The position numbers and the translations under genes were made by a program. From the NCBI RefSeq assembly GCF_947387555.1, contig NZ_CANDNZ010000001.1, forward strand, positions 124,001 to 188,000: 64,000 bases of DNA, given 5' to 3'. Of the stretch, positions 1-9,102 are shown in pieces (within the stretch, counting starts at the first letter, position 1; each line of letters begins with the position of its first letter). The DNA is from Thalassomonas sp. RHCl1 (GTDB taxonomy: Bacteria; Pseudomonadota; Gammaproteobacteria; Enterobacterales; Alteromonadaceae). The notes below the pieces were generated by a model, which made no database searches, was not told the DNA's origin, and saw only the letters and a program-made list of their open reading frames with translations.

Positions 1-1
1 C

Positions 2-904
2 GGGGTCCTGATCCTGGATTTAGACTTGAATATTGTGTTTTGGAACCGCTTCCTGGAAGTGCATGCCAATCAAAGAGCCAGTGAGGTTGTCGGCCGCTCT
101 GTTTTTGAGGTATTTAAAGAATTGCCGCGCCGTTGGTTTGAACGTAAAGTGACCGGCGTGGTGCAGTTAAACACTCCATCCTTTTGCTCATGGGAGCAAA
201 GACATCATTTATTTGAATTGCCCCATACCCGGCCTATTACCACCGACAGTCATTTTATGGCGCAAAATTGTACCTTTTTGCCCCTGGCCCCCGACGGCGT
301 GATCCAGCATATCTGTATTTTGGTTGAGGATGCCACCGATGTCTGTCACTACCAGAGCATGCTGCAAAAGACCCTGGCAGATCTGGAGCAGGCCAATCGC
401 ATTGATGGCCTGACCCAGGTATATAACCGTAAGCACTGGGAAGAATGCTTATCCAAGGAGTTTGATCGCGCGCGCCGTTATCAACATGACTTATCCCTAA
501 TAATGTTTGATTTAGATCATTTTAAGAAATTAAATGACATACACGGCCATCTTTGCGGCGATATGGTCTTGATTGAAGTGGCGAAAACCATCAGGCCACT
601 ACTGCGTAGTTGTGACTTTTTTGGCCGCTATGGCGGTGAAGAATTTGCCATTATTTTGCCGGAAACCAATATTACCGGTGCGGCAGATGTTGCCGAAAGA
701 ATTCGTCAGGCGATAAGACTTAATGTCATGGAATATCAAGGTGTTGAAATAAGTGCTTCGGTCAGTGTCGGTGTCGGCGAATTTGAACCGAGAACCCGGC
801 GTTATGAGGATTTGATCGGTAATGCCGATGCTGCTTTATATGAGGCGAAATCAGGCGGGCGCAACCGAACCTGCTTATTTAAAGACTCTGTTGTCTGCTT
901 GTAA
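2..904 (+). CDS. PAS-GGDEF diguanylate cyclase (5' end outside window)
   Basis: The frame is open to the left edge, so the true start lies upstream; the TTG at 26 is internal. The first residues (ILDLDLNIVFWNRFLEVHA) read like the core of a PAS domain. The C-terminal half is a GGDEF domain with the DGLTQVYNR entry motif, a metal-binding FDLDHFKKLND stretch and the active-site loop RYGGEEF. An RxxD sequence (RSCD) lies five residues before GGEEF, matching the product-inhibition I-site of the family. The predicted product is c-di-GMP from two GTP, with activity tuned by the sensory domain. No membrane segment is visible in this part. A PilZ protein at 45550 is a possible c-di-GMP reader on the same chromosome, but no direct link is shown. 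Confidence 0.9.
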   Translation, partial: GVLILDLDLNIVFWNRFLEVHANQRASEVVGRSVFEVFKELPRRWFERKVTGVVQLNTPSFCSWEQRHHLFELPHTRPITTDSHFMAQNCTFLPLAPDGVIQHICILVEDATDVCHYQSMLQKTLADLEQANRIDGLTQVYNRKHWEECLSKEFDRARRYQHDLSLIMFDLDHFKKLNDIHGHLCGDMVLIEVAKTIRPLLRSCDFFGRYGGEEFAIILPETNITGAADVAERIRQAIRLNVMEYQGVEISASVSVGVGEFEPRTRRYEDLIGNADAALYEAKSGGRNRTCLFKDSVVCL

Positions 905-944
905 TTTTTATTCAAAATATGTAATTGGTTTTCAAAATAAACGG

Positions 945-973
945 TTGACAGCTAAATATTAATCAGGCATGTT
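945..973 (+). promoter_or_regulatory. candidate thr operon promoter
   Basis: A perfect -35 hexamer TTGACA (945-950) is followed after 17 bases by CATGTT (968-973), a weak -10. If used, transcription would start about 980, almost at the leader peptide ATG (981), leaving virtually no 5' untranslated region. That is odd for a thr leader, so a promoter further upstream remains possible. Confidence 0.35.
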
Positions 974-980
974 ATTGAGT

Positions 981-1055
981 ATGAAAATTCAACACAGCCA
1001 AATTACCACTATTATTACCACTACCACCCTCACCGGGATGGTGGTCATTGGCTGA
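981..1055 (+). CDS. thrL: thr operon leader peptide
   Basis: This 24-codon ORF starts at ATG 981 and stops at TGA 1053. It is dominated by threonine and isoleucine codons: ITTIITTTTLT is its core, with seven Thr in eleven residues. As in the enterobacterial thrL system, ribosome stalling at these codons when charged Thr-tRNA or Ile-tRNA is scarce should favour an antiterminator and let transcription enter thrABC. The intrinsic terminator at 1079-1115 follows 23 bases after the stop. An in-frame ATG at 969 would add four residues. No strong Shine-Dalgarno is visible before either start. Confidence 0.85.
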   Translation: MKIQHSQITTIITTTTLTGMVVIG

Positions 1056-1078
1056 CGTGTAAAATAAACGATTTTATC

Positions 1079-1115
1079 AAAGCCCGTGACCGACAAGGTT
1101 CCGGGCTTTTTTGTT
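1079..1115 (+). terminator. thr attenuator hairpin
   Basis: AAAGCCCG (1079-1086) pairs with CGGGCTTT (1102-1109). An inner GACC/GGTT helix (1088-1091 with 1097-1100) encloses the loop GACAA, and a T-rich run (1107-1118) follows. It lies between the leader peptide stop and thrA, the position expected of an attenuator. Confidence 0.85.
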
Positions 1116-1132
1116 TTTAAGGGGATGTAAAA

Positions 1133-3589
1133 ATGCGTGTACTCAAATTTGGTGGTTCGTCGCTCGCCACTGCTGAACGATTTAAGCAAGTGGCTCAAAT
1201 CATCAAGGATAAAAGCCAGTCATCATCTGTGGCTGTGGTGGTCTCGGCGCCGCAGGGGGTGACCAACCACTTGGTGGCCATGGCGGAAAATATCAGCGAT
1301 GAAGACAAACTCAGTACCGATTTACAGCTTTTTAAAACCGCGATAGACACCATTATCGATGATTTAAGCGCCAGTCTGGACGGCTTTAACCGCCAGCATG
1401 CGGAGCAGGCGCTGGCAAATTGCGAACACCAGCTGAGCCGTTATATGCAGGGGGCGACCATGCTGTCGTTTTGCCCTGAACATATCCGGGCACGCATTAT
1501 CAGCACGGGTGAAAGGCTCAGTGTTGCCATACTTGAGTCGGCTTTTGCGGCGCTCGGCAGTGAAGTCTCCATCCTGGAGCCGGAAAAATTCCTCTTTACC
1601 AGCGACGAATCCCTTAATGCCGTGGCAGATCTGGTGCTAAGCAAGGAAAAGTTTGTCGAGTGTTACAGTGAGCGCAAACCAATTGCTATTATGCCGGGCT
1701 TTTTCGGCGTCAACAGCCAGGGAGAAGTGACCACCTTAGGCCGTAACGGCTCGGATTATTCGGCGGCGGTGCTGGCGGTATGTGCCGAAGCTGAATGCTG
1801 CGAGATCTGGACTGATGTTGACGGTGTTTTTAATGCCGATCCCCGCTTAATCAAAGATGCCAAATTGCTTGATTACCTCTCTTACCAGGAAGCGATGGAA
1901 TTATCCTATTTCGGCGCCAGTGTCTTACATCCGAAAACCATAGGCCCGATTGCCCAGTACCACATTCCCTGTCTGATCAAAAATACCGGTAATCCCCAGG
2001 CGCCGGGTACCCTGATTGGCAATGAAAATGACCAGCAAAAGCGGGTTAAGGCAATCTCCAACCTCAATGATCTGACCATGGTCAATGTTTCCGGCCCGGG
2101 TATGAAAGGCATGGTGGGTATGGCCAGCCGGGTCTTTGCTACCATGAGCCGGGAAAATATTTCTTTGGTGCTGATCAGCCAGTCATCCAGCGAATACTGT
2201 ATCAGTTTCTGTATTTATTCCAGTGATGCCCTGCGCGCCAAGCAAAGCCTGGCGGAAGAGTTTGAACTGGAATTGCTTAACGGCTTGCTTGAGCCGATCT
2301 CACTGACCGGCGACCTGTCCATTGTTTCCCTGGTGGGGGACGGCATGCATCACCAGCGCGGTGTGGCGGCGAAATTTTTCAGCTCGCTGGCACAGGCCCG
2401 GGTCAATGTGGTGGCCATTGCCCAGGACTCGTCCGAGCGCAGCATTTCCGTGGTAATTGAGCAAAGAAAATGTACCGATGCCTTAAAGGTCAGCCACCAG
2501 AATTTCTTCTCGTTTAAACCGACAATTGATGTCTTTATGATAGGTTGCGGCGTGGTCGGCAGCGAGTTGATCGCCCAGATCGCCCGACAGCAGCCAAGCC
2601 TTAAAGCCCAGAATATCGATCTAAAAGTGTACGGCCTGGCCAACAGCCAGGGTATGGTGTTTGATGAAAACGGTATTGATCTCGATAACTGGCAAGAGAG
2701 TATGGGTAAAGATGCGGTGCCGGTCACGGTGGAAAATATCAAGGCGTTTGTCCGTGACAACCATTTGATTAACCCGGTGCTGGTGGATTCTACCTCCAAT
2801 GAAGAATTGGCCATGAGCTATGTCGGTTTCCTTGAAGAAGGTTTCCACGTGGTGACCCCGAATAAAAAATCCAATACCGACTCCTGGCAGTATTATCAAG
2901 AATTGCGGGAAGCGGCGCAAAAAACCAACCGCCGTTTCCTTTATGAAACAACGGTCGGCGCAGGATTACCGGTGATTGATACCCTGCAGAACCTGATCAA
3001 GGCCGGTGATCAGCTGGTGAAATTTGAAGGCGTGCTTTCGGGCTCTTTATCCTATATTTTCGGTAAACTGGAAGAAGGGATGCCGCTATCCCAGGCAACG
3101 GCAATTGCCAAGGAAAATGGTTTTACCGAACCGGATCCCAGAGACGATCTCAGCGGTATGGATGTTGCCCGCAAGCTGTTGATCATGGCGCGTGAATCGG
3201 GAATGCAACTGGAACTTTCCGATATCGAAATTGAGTCGGTATTGCCGGAGAGTTTTGACGCCGGTGGCGATGTCAGCCGCTTTATGGCCAACCTGGAAAA
3301 ACTTGATGATGAATTCAGCCTGAAAGTGCAAGCCGCTAAAAACGAAGGCAAGGTGTTAAGGTATATCGGCAACATTGATGAAGGAAAGTGTAAGGTCACC
3401 ATAGAAGCGGTCGACAGTAAACATCCTTTGTATAACATCAAAGACGGCGAAAATGCCCTGGCGATCCACAGCCGTTATTACCAGCCGCTGCCTTTTGTGT
3501 TGCGCGGTTATGGCGCAGGTGCTGCGGTCACCGCCGCCGGTGTTTTCGGTGACTTACTCAGAACCCTGGCATGGGAGCAGGAGCACTAA
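1133..3589 (+). CDS. thrA: bifunctional aspartokinase / homoserine dehydrogenase I
   Basis: The 818-residue product matches the length of ThrA-type bifunctional enzymes. The N-terminal kinase begins with KFGGSS (residues 5-10), and two ACT-type regulatory segments follow in the middle. The C-terminal homoserine dehydrogenase starts near residue 465 with a Rossmann motif (IGCGVVGS) and contains the NKK and GAGLPVI stretches typical of the family. It phosphorylates aspartate and reduces aspartate semialdehyde, the first and third steps towards threonine. The start at ATG 1133 is supported by AAGGGG (1119-1124). Expression should depend on the upstream attenuator, and the kinase is probably feedback-inhibited by threonine, as in the family. 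The stop overlaps thrB. Confidence 0.97.
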   Translation: MRVLKFGGSSLATAERFKQVAQIIKDKSQSSSVAVVVSAPQGVTNHLVAMAENISDEDKLSTDLQLFKTAIDTIIDDLSASLDGFNRQHAEQALANCEHQLSRYMQGATMLSFCPEHIRARIISTGERLSVAILESAFAALGSEVSILEPEKFLFTSDESLNAVADLVLSKEKFVECYSERKPIAIMPGFFGVNSQGEVTTLGRNGSDYSAAVLAVCAEAECCEIWTDVDGVFNADPRLIKDAKLLDYLSYQEAMELSYFGASVLHPKTIGPIAQYHIPCLIKNTGNPQAPGTLIGNENDQQKRVKAISNLNDLTMVNVSGPGMKGMVGMASRVFATMSRENISLVLISQSSSEYCISFCIYSSDALRAKQSLAEEFELELLNGLLEPISLTGDLSIVSLVGDGMHHQRGVAAKFFSSLAQARVNVVAIAQDSSERSISVVIEQRKCTDALKVSHQNFFSFKPTIDVFMIGCGVVGSELIAQIARQQPSLKAQNIDLKVYGLANSQGMVFDENGIDLDNWQESMGKDAVPVTVENIKAFVRDNHLINPVLVDSTSNEELAMSYVGFLEEGFHVVTPNKKSNTDSWQYYQELREAAQKTNRRFLYETTVGAGLPVIDTLQNLIKAGDQLVKFEGVLSGSLSYIFGKLEEGMPLSQATAIAKENGFTEPDPRDDLSGMDVARKLLIMARESGMQLELSDIEIESVLPESFDAGGDVSRFMANLEKLDDEFSLKVQAAKNEGKVLRYIGNIDEGKCKVTIEAVDSKHPLYNIKDGENALAIHSRYYQPLPFVLRGYGAGAAVTAAGVFGDLLRTLAWEQEH

Positions 3590-4539
3590 TGGCAGTATCA
3601 GTATTTGCGCCGGCGTCGCTGGCGAACTTCAGTGTCGGCTTTGATGCCCTGGGACTGGCGGTAAAACCCGTTGACGGCACCTTGCTTGGCGACCTGGTTA
3701 CCGTAGAACAGGCTGAGGGGGAAAATAATCTCAAGGTTGTGGGGCAGTTTGCCGACAAATTGCCTTTAGCACCGGAAGATAATATTGTCTGGTCTTGCCT
3801 GCATTTATTTAACGAAGCGATGGCGGATGCGGGCCGGGCCACAGAAAAAGTTACCATTACTTTAGATAAAAAAATGCCGGTCGGCAGCGGCCTGGGATCG
3901 AGTGCCTGCTCTGTGGTGGCGGCTTTGGCAGGGTTAAATGCCTTTTACCGGGATTGTTTTGACGAAAAAACTATGCTGAAAATGATGGGCCAGATGGAGG
4001 CGAAAATCAGCGGCAGTTTGCACTATGATAATGTCGCTCCCTGTTACCTTGGCGGCTTGCAACTGATGGTGGCGGATGAGCACATCATCAGCCGCACTTT
4101 GCCGGATTTCAAAGACTGTTTTTATGTGATGGCCTATCCCGGTATCGAAGTTTCTACCAAGGCGGCCCGTGAAGTGCTGCCGGAAAATTACAGCCGTAAA
4201 GATCTGCTGTGCTATGGCCAGAATCTGGCGTCTTTCGTCGATGCCTGCCACCGCCAGGATAAAGCGCAGGCTTTTGCGGTATTGCAGGATGTTGTAGCTG
4301 AGCCTTACCGCCAGTCATTATTGCCGGGGTACGAGCAGGCGCGCAATTATTTGCTGGCCCAGGGCAGCCTGGCGGTCGGTATTTCCGGCTCGGGTCCGAC
4401 GCTGTTCTGCGTATGCGATCAACAGGAGCGGGCACAGGAGTTGGCCAGATGGCTGCAAGATAATTATTTACAAACTGAGTTGGGCTTTGTTCATGTTTGC
4501 CGGGTTGATGACCTTGGTGCCCGTACGCTAAAAGACTAA
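3589..4539 (+). CDS. thrB: homoserine kinase
   Basis: I place the start at the ATG overlapping the thrA stop (TAATG at 3587-3591), with AGGAG just upstream. This gives 316 residues beginning [19 protein letters not shown], as in GHMP-family homoserine kinases. An in-frame start at 3571 would add six residues and is less likely. The ATP-binding GHMP motif PVGSGLGSSA lies near residue 95, and a glycine-rich GISGSGPT motif near the C-terminus completes the fold. It phosphorylates homoserine for ThrC. The overlap with thrA indicates translational coupling. Confidence 0.95.
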   Translation: MAVSVFAPASLANFSVGFDALGLAVKPVDGTLLGDLVTVEQAEGENNLKVVGQFADKLPLAPEDNIVWSCLHLFNEAMADAGRATEKVTITLDKKMPVGSGLGSSACSVVAALAGLNAFYRDCFDEKTMLKMMGQMEAKISGSLHYDNVAPCYLGGLQLMVADEHIISRTLPDFKDCFYVMAYPGIEVSTKAAREVLPENYSRKDLLCYGQNLASFVDACHRQDKAQAFAVLQDVVAEPYRQSLLPGYEQARNYLLAQGSLAVGISGSGPTLFCVCDQQERAQELARWLQDNYLQTELGFVHVCRVDDLGARTLKD

Positions 4540-4550
4540 GGAATGAATAA

Positions 4551-5843
4551 GTGAAGTTTTATAATCTAAAAGAAAATGATGAAAAAGTAAGTTTTGCCGG
4601 TGCGGTCAGACAGGGACTCGGCAAAAACCAGGGGCTGTTTTTCCCCGAAGAAATTCCCGCCTTTGATAATATCCAGGAGCTGCTGGCCCTGCCTTTAGTG
4701 GAGCGCAGCGTTAAGGTTTTATATCCTTTTGTCAAAGACGACTTAAGTGAGGATGAATTAAAAGAAATCGTCACCGCCGCGTTTAATTTCCCGGCGTTAT
4801 TGCAACCGATTTCCGAAGATCGGGCGATCCTGGAACTCTTCCACGGACCGACCTTGGCTTTTAAAGATTTTGGCGCCCGCTTTATGGCGCAATGCCTGCA
4901 AAAATTCAGCAAAGAAAAGAAAATTACCATCTTGACCGCCACATCCGGCGATACCGGTGCTGCTGTCGCCCATGCTTTTCACGGTCTGGATAATATCCGC
5001 GTGGTGATCATGTATCCTAAGGGCAAGATCAGCTTGCTGCAGGAAAAAATGTTTACCACCCTGGGCGGCAACATTGAAACCCTGGCGATAGACGGTGATT
5101 TCGATGACTGTCAGGCGCTGGTAAAGCAGGCCTTTGACGATAAAGCTCTGGCGGCAGCAATCGGCCTGAACTCAGCCAACTCCATTAATATCAGCCGTTT
5201 GTTGGCGCAAATTTGCTACTACTTTGAAGCCGTGGCCCAGCTGTCCCGTCAAAAAAGTAAGAGTGAGCTCGGCGATGTCGTTTTCTCTATTCCCAGCGGC
5301 AATTTCGGCAACCTGACTGCAGGTTTATTTGCCAAGGCGCTTGGTCTGCCGATCAAACGTTTTATTGCCGCCACCAATGAAAATGATACTGTGCCCCGTT
5401 ACCTGGAAACCGGTCAGTGGTCGCCCAATGATACGGTTGCAACCATGTCCAATGCCATGGATGTCAGCAACCCCAATAACTGGCCGCGTGTGGAGCATAT
5501 GCTTAAAGCCGGTATTATTGATAAAGAAGCCGTCAGCTCGGTTTCCGTGGGAGAAGAGCAGACGCAATCGACCATGTTGCAACTGAATAAGCTGGGTTAT
5601 ATTTGCGAGCCCCATGCGGCTGTGGCTTATAAGGCGATGCAATACGGTTTGACAGAGCAGGAGTTCGGGGTGTTTTTAGGTACCGCCCATCCGGCGAAAT
5701 TTAAAGAAGTGGTGGAGAGCATCTTGGGTCAGCCGCTGGGCTTGCCGAAAGAGCTGGCAGATTGCGCCGGAGAGAAAATCCTTTCCAGTGATATGACGCC
5801 TGATTTTGCCTTGTTACGTGAATATCTGTTAAAGGGCAATTAA
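4551..5843 (+). CDS. thrC: threonine synthase
   Basis: This 430-residue PLP enzyme converts O-phosphohomoserine to threonine, the last step of the pathway. The PLP-binding lysine sits in TLAFKDFGARF (about Lys105), and TATSGDTGAAVAHAF is the phosphate/PLP loop. The start is GTG 4551, preceded by TAAGGA and eleven bases after the thrB stop, which closes the thrLABC operon. A strong intrinsic terminator follows at 5878. Length and order match the enterobacterial operon. Confidence 0.96.
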   Translation: MKFYNLKENDEKVSFAGAVRQGLGKNQGLFFPEEIPAFDNIQELLALPLVERSVKVLYPFVKDDLSEDELKEIVTAAFNFPALLQPISEDRAILELFHGPTLAFKDFGARFMAQCLQKFSKEKKITILTATSGDTGAAVAHAFHGLDNIRVVIMYPKGKISLLQEKMFTTLGGNIETLAIDGDFDDCQALVKQAFDDKALAAAIGLNSANSINISRLLAQICYYFEAVAQLSRQKSKSELGDVVFSIPSGNFGNLTAGLFAKALGLPIKRFIAATNENDTVPRYLETGQWSPNDTVATMSNAMDVSNPNNWPRVEHMLKAGIIDKEAVSSVSVGEEQTQSTMLQLNKLGYICEPHAAVAYKAMQYGLTEQEFGVFLGTAHPAKFKEVVESILGQPLGLPKELADCAGEKILSSDMTPDFALLREYLLKGN

Positions 5844-5877
5844 TCCTTTTATCCGGTAAGGTTTTTATCTGTTAACG

Positions 5878-5916
5878 CCCCTTGTTTTTCGCTGGAAAAG
5901 CAAGGGGGGGTTTTTT
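5878..5916 (+). terminator. thr operon intrinsic terminator
   Basis: CCCCTTGTTTTTC (5878-5890) pairs with GAAAAGCAAGGGG (5895-5907): 13 bp with one G-T pair and a GCTG tetraloop. Three G and six T (5911-5916) follow. Confidence 0.88.
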
Positions 5917-5990
5917 ATCGGCCCTGGCGGGATTGGGCTGTTACGGGTAAACTAGCCGCTTTAATTTCATTCATTATTATTTGCCTTTTC

Positions 5991-6677
5991 ATGAAGACAT
6001 CTGACAGCATCAGCCAGCCGACGTGGCAGCACATTATTAAGCAGCAACAGCAGCAGCAATATTTCCAAACCCTGACCGCAGAAATTGACCGGCAAAGACA
6101 AGCGGGGGAAGCAATTTACCCGCAGGAGGATGATGTTTTCAGCGCCTTTAATTATGTCGATTTAACTGAGGTAAAAGTGGTGATCCTCGGACAAGATCCT
6201 TACCACGGTGCGGGGCAGGCGCATGGCCTGGCATTTTCGGTGTTACCCGGGGTGAAAGTGCCGCCGTCCCTGGTGAACATTTACAAAGAACTGACCACGG
6301 ATATTGAAGGCTTTACCACGCCGGAGCATGGCTATTTAACCCCTTGGGCAAAGCAGGGGGTATTGCTGCTTAATACCGTACTTACGGTACAGCAGGGCAA
6401 GGCCCACTCCCACGCAAAACTTGGTTGGGAGCAATTTACCGATGTTATTATTGACCAGATAAACCAAAACAATCCCGGCTGTGTCTTTATCCTTTGGGGC
6501 AGTCATGCCCAGAAAAAAGGTAAAAAAATAGATGGTGACAAACATTATGTTTTAGCCGGGCCGCATCCGTCGCCGTTATCGGCTTATCGTGGTTTTTTTG
6601 GTTGTAAGCATTTCTCAAAAACCAATGCCTGGCTGGAACAACAAGGTCAGACACCGATTAACTGGTGTCTGGATTGA
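5991..6677 (+). CDS. ung: uracil-DNA glycosylase (family 1)
   Basis: The 228-residue product carries the family-1 UDG signatures: water-activating GQDPYH (Asp at about residue 69) and the [17 protein letters not shown] minor-groove loop near the C-terminus. It excises uracil from DNA in base-excision repair. A glutamine-rich stretch (residues 17-23) near the N-terminus is unusual but lies outside the catalytic core. The ATG at 5991 has no clear Shine-Dalgarno. It is monocistronic, running towards the GNAT gene on the other strand. Confidence 0.95.
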   Translation: MKTSDSISQPTWQHIIKQQQQQQYFQTLTAEIDRQRQAGEAIYPQEDDVFSAFNYVDLTEVKVVILGQDPYHGAGQAHGLAFSVLPGVKVPPSLVNIYKELTTDIEGFTTPEHGYLTPWAKQGVLLLNTVLTVQQGKAHSHAKLGWEQFTDVIIDQINQNNPGCVFILWGSHAQKKGKKIDGDKHYVLAGPHPSPLSAYRGFFGCKHFSKTNAWLEQQGQTPINWCLD

Positions 6678-6715
6678 TAGGATTGACGCACCTTTAGTTA
6701 AGGTTTAGTCGGGCA

Positions 6716-7282
6716 TTAATCGAAGTAGATGATCATTTCCGCGGCTTCGCAGTGACAGTTATAACCGCACAAAATGCAGTTGTAACCGTTTTTGCTGTCT
6801 TCATACCATTTGTCCGGGTGTGATTTCACCAGCTGGCCGCCGCACTTGGTAAAATATTTTACCGCACTGTTGCCGGGACTTTGTCTCCATAAATGGCTGA
6901 CCCCTGCCAGTGAGCCTTGCTCTTTGGCGGCGGCAATGGAAAGTTTTAACAGCTGGCCGCCGATGCCGTGGCCGCGGTAGTTTTCATCGACGGTATTGCA
7001 TTTAAAATAACAGCTTTTATCCACCGGCACTTTCCATAGCTGGGGGCTACACCATTTATCGACATGCCACTGGCCGGCGGCAAAGGTGATACGAAAACCG
7101 ATAAGCTTGTTCTGATCGTAAACCACATAGCCGCTGTTGATGCCGTTTTTTATGCCTTTTTCATACCAGGCTCTGATGTTTTCGCTATTGAGGTAGCCGT
7201 CGCCGTGGACGAAGTTACCCAGGGTGATGATGTTGTCAAAATCATCCGGGGTTAAATTTTTATAAATGAACTGCTTAGTCAT
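6716..7282 (-). CDS. GNAT family N-acetyltransferase
   Basis: I prefer the ATG at 7282 (188 residues, beginning MTKQFIYKNLTPDDF) over the in-frame TTG at 7330, which would add an atypical leader. The acetyl-CoA pyrophosphate loop is seen as NYRGHGIGGQLLKLS. The preceding beta-strand segment and the downstream NSAVKYFTKCGG fit the GNAT fold. The C-terminus is cysteine-rich (CILCGYNCHC) and could bind metal; that is inference. The substrate is unknown. Confidence 0.8.
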   Translation of the reverse strand: MTKQFIYKNLTPDDFDNIITLGNFVHGDGYLNSENIRAWYEKGIKNGINSGYVVYDQNKLIGFRITFAAGQWHVDKWCSPQLWKVPVDKSCYFKCNTVDENYRGHGIGGQLLKLSIAAAKEQGSLAGVSHLWRQSPGNSAVKYFTKCGGQLVKSHPDKWYEDSKNGYNCILCGYNCHCEAAEMIIYFD

Positions 7283-7470
7283 ATAAGTGAACTGTAAATA
7301 CTTGAGTTTGATAAGTGCAACTATTGGCAAATAATGGCATAGTTGGCGCGATAAAAAAATAGTGAAACAGGCGAAAGTTATCGGTGTTATTGTTAACTCT
7401 TGTTGCCGCAGTATCTATAACGATATGCTTATATTGATGTTTCCAATTAGTTCGTAGTTTGGAGTGAATG

Positions 7471-8808
7471 ATGTACGACCCCTTGCATGATCTGTCCCCG
7501 GGGATAGGCGAAGATTACCCCGACAGTTATTGGGCTGATGTGTCCAAAGATGCCCCCGAAGATGACGGCATGTTGAAACAAGATCTGGATGTCGATGTGG
7601 CTATTATCGGCGCCGGTTATACCGGGTTATCGTGCGCCCTGCACCTGGCACGCGAACACGGCATTAAAGCCACCGTGTTGGAAGCGAATAAAACCGCCTG
7701 GGGCTGCAGCGGCCGTAATGCCGGGTTTATCCTGAAATCTTCCGGTCGCAAGGCCTACTCCACCATGGAAAAGCAGTGGGGAGAGGAAGTGATGCGCGGT
7801 ATCTACGGGGAAATGTGTGCCGGGGTCGATACGGTAAACAGTTTAATTGCCGAGGGCATAGATTGCGACCGGCAGGATGCGGGGTATATCAAGGTTGCCC
7901 ATAAGCCGAACAAACTCGATGAATTGATCTCACTGGCGAAGTTACAACAGAAAATGTTTGGCTATGATGTCCAGATATTGTCTCAGGATGAGGTACGCAG
8001 CCAGTACATGGATGATCGCAATGCTTACGGCGCTATCCGCTATCAGGATGGTTTTGGCTTAAACCCGCTGAAACTTGCCTGGGGTTACCAAAAACTGGCA
8101 CGTAAGGCCGGAGCAAAAATATACTCATCTTCTCCGGTGACTGACTGGCAAACGACAAATAACAGACAACAATTGATCACCCCTCAGGGGATAGTGACCG
8201 CGAAAAAGGTGGTAATAGCCACTAACGGCTACACCCCGAAAAACCTCCATGGCCTGGTAAAAAACCGTACTTTGCCTGTACTTTCCCAGATCATCGTGAC
8301 CCAGCTACTAACGCCGGCTCAGCTTGAAGCCTGTAATTTTCTCACCAGCAATGTGGTAATGGATACCCGGGCGCTGAAATATTACTATCGCAAATTACCG
8401 GATAACCGCATTTTATTTGGTGGCCGTGGAGCGATCACCGGCAAGGGTGCCGAAGATCCCTATTATGCCAACCGTTTATTGGAAGTATTAAAAACCAGCT
8501 TCCCGTCATTGGCACAAATTAAATACGATTATGCCTGGTCTGGCTGGATTTGTATGGCGCTGGATGATTTGCCCCATATTTACCAAAGTGAAAATAATGA
8601 TGTTTTCTACAGCATGGGCTATTGCGGCAGCGGAGTGTCTTTTACTGTTCAGGCGGGCAAACGACTGGCGCAAAAAGTGGCCGGCGAGCAGCTACCTGAC
8701 TTGCCGCTTTACCAGAAAGCTTTGCCAAAGTTTCCTTTTGCACCGCTTCGCCGGGTGGGGCAATGGGGTTACTTCCATTACGGTAAAATTAAAGATACCT
8801 GGTTTTAA
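7471..8808 (+). CDS. FAD-dependent amine/amino-acid oxidase (DAO family, PuuB-like)
   Basis: This 445-residue flavoprotein has a dinucleotide-binding motif near residue 40 (VAIIGAGYTGLSCALHLA) and a GRNAGF motif after it. This is the pattern of the DadA/gamma-glutamylputrescine oxidase group of D-amino-acid-oxidase folds. The C-terminal GYCGSGVSFTVQAGK closes the FAD site. Two ATGs are adjacent (7468 and 7471). GGAG at 7461-7464 is three bases from the first and six from the second, so the second is preferred. The length matches PuuB-like proteins, but no other putrescine genes are nearby, so the substrate is open. Confidence 0.82.
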   Translation: MYDPLHDLSPGIGEDYPDSYWADVSKDAPEDDGMLKQDLDVDVAIIGAGYTGLSCALHLAREHGIKATVLEANKTAWGCSGRNAGFILKSSGRKAYSTMEKQWGEEVMRGIYGEMCAGVDTVNSLIAEGIDCDRQDAGYIKVAHKPNKLDELISLAKLQQKMFGYDVQILSQDEVRSQYMDDRNAYGAIRYQDGFGLNPLKLAWGYQKLARKAGAKIYSSSPVTDWQTTNNRQQLITPQGIVTAKKVVIATNGYTPKNLHGLVKNRTLPVLSQIIVTQLLTPAQLEACNFLTSNVVMDTRALKYYYRKLPDNRILFGGRGAITGKGAEDPYYANRLLEVLKTSFPSLAQIKYDYAWSGWICMALDDLPHIYQSENNDVFYSMGYCGSGVSFTVQAGKRLAQKVAGEQLPDLPLYQKALPKFPFAPLRRVGQWGYFHYGKIKDTWF

Positions 8809-8832
8809 GCGCTTATTTCACCTTATTTGCAC

Positions 8833-8866
8833 CCCCTCCTTAAACCATTTTTAGTTTAAGGAGGGG
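8833..8866 (+). terminator. 13-bp perfect hairpin after the flavoprotein gene
   Basis: CCCCTCCTTAAAC (8833-8845) and GTTTAAGGAGGGG (8854-8866) form a perfect stem with an eight-base loop, 25 bases after the stop at 8808. The next T-run (8881-8886) is not adjacent, so it is a weaker intrinsic terminator candidate. The rest of 8809-9102 holds only the promoter noted next. Confidence 0.55.
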
Positions 8867-9002
8867 CCATGGAAACCGACATTTTTTGATGAATTAAATT
8901 GGATATTATCTTTTTTCCGGTAATAGGAGCTTTTTAATCAGGTGTGGTTATTTTAATGTTTTGATCCTGATGGAAACAGAGGGTTATGCCGTTGTTTATT
9001 AA

Positions 9003-9031
9003 TTGAGTTAGTTGTTACTCTCGTGTAAAAT
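9003..9031 (+). promoter_or_regulatory. promoter of the FN3/RHS island
   Basis: TTGAGT (9003-9008), a 17-base spacer and TAAAAT (9026-9031) form a good sigma-70-type promoter about 70 bases before the start at 9103. Confidence 0.55.
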
Positions 9032-9102
9032 TCGTCCCCTTTTTTAGTGTGTATTCATATCCGAAGCGATCCGCTGTCAATATGGTTTAAGGATGTTGTT
9101 GA

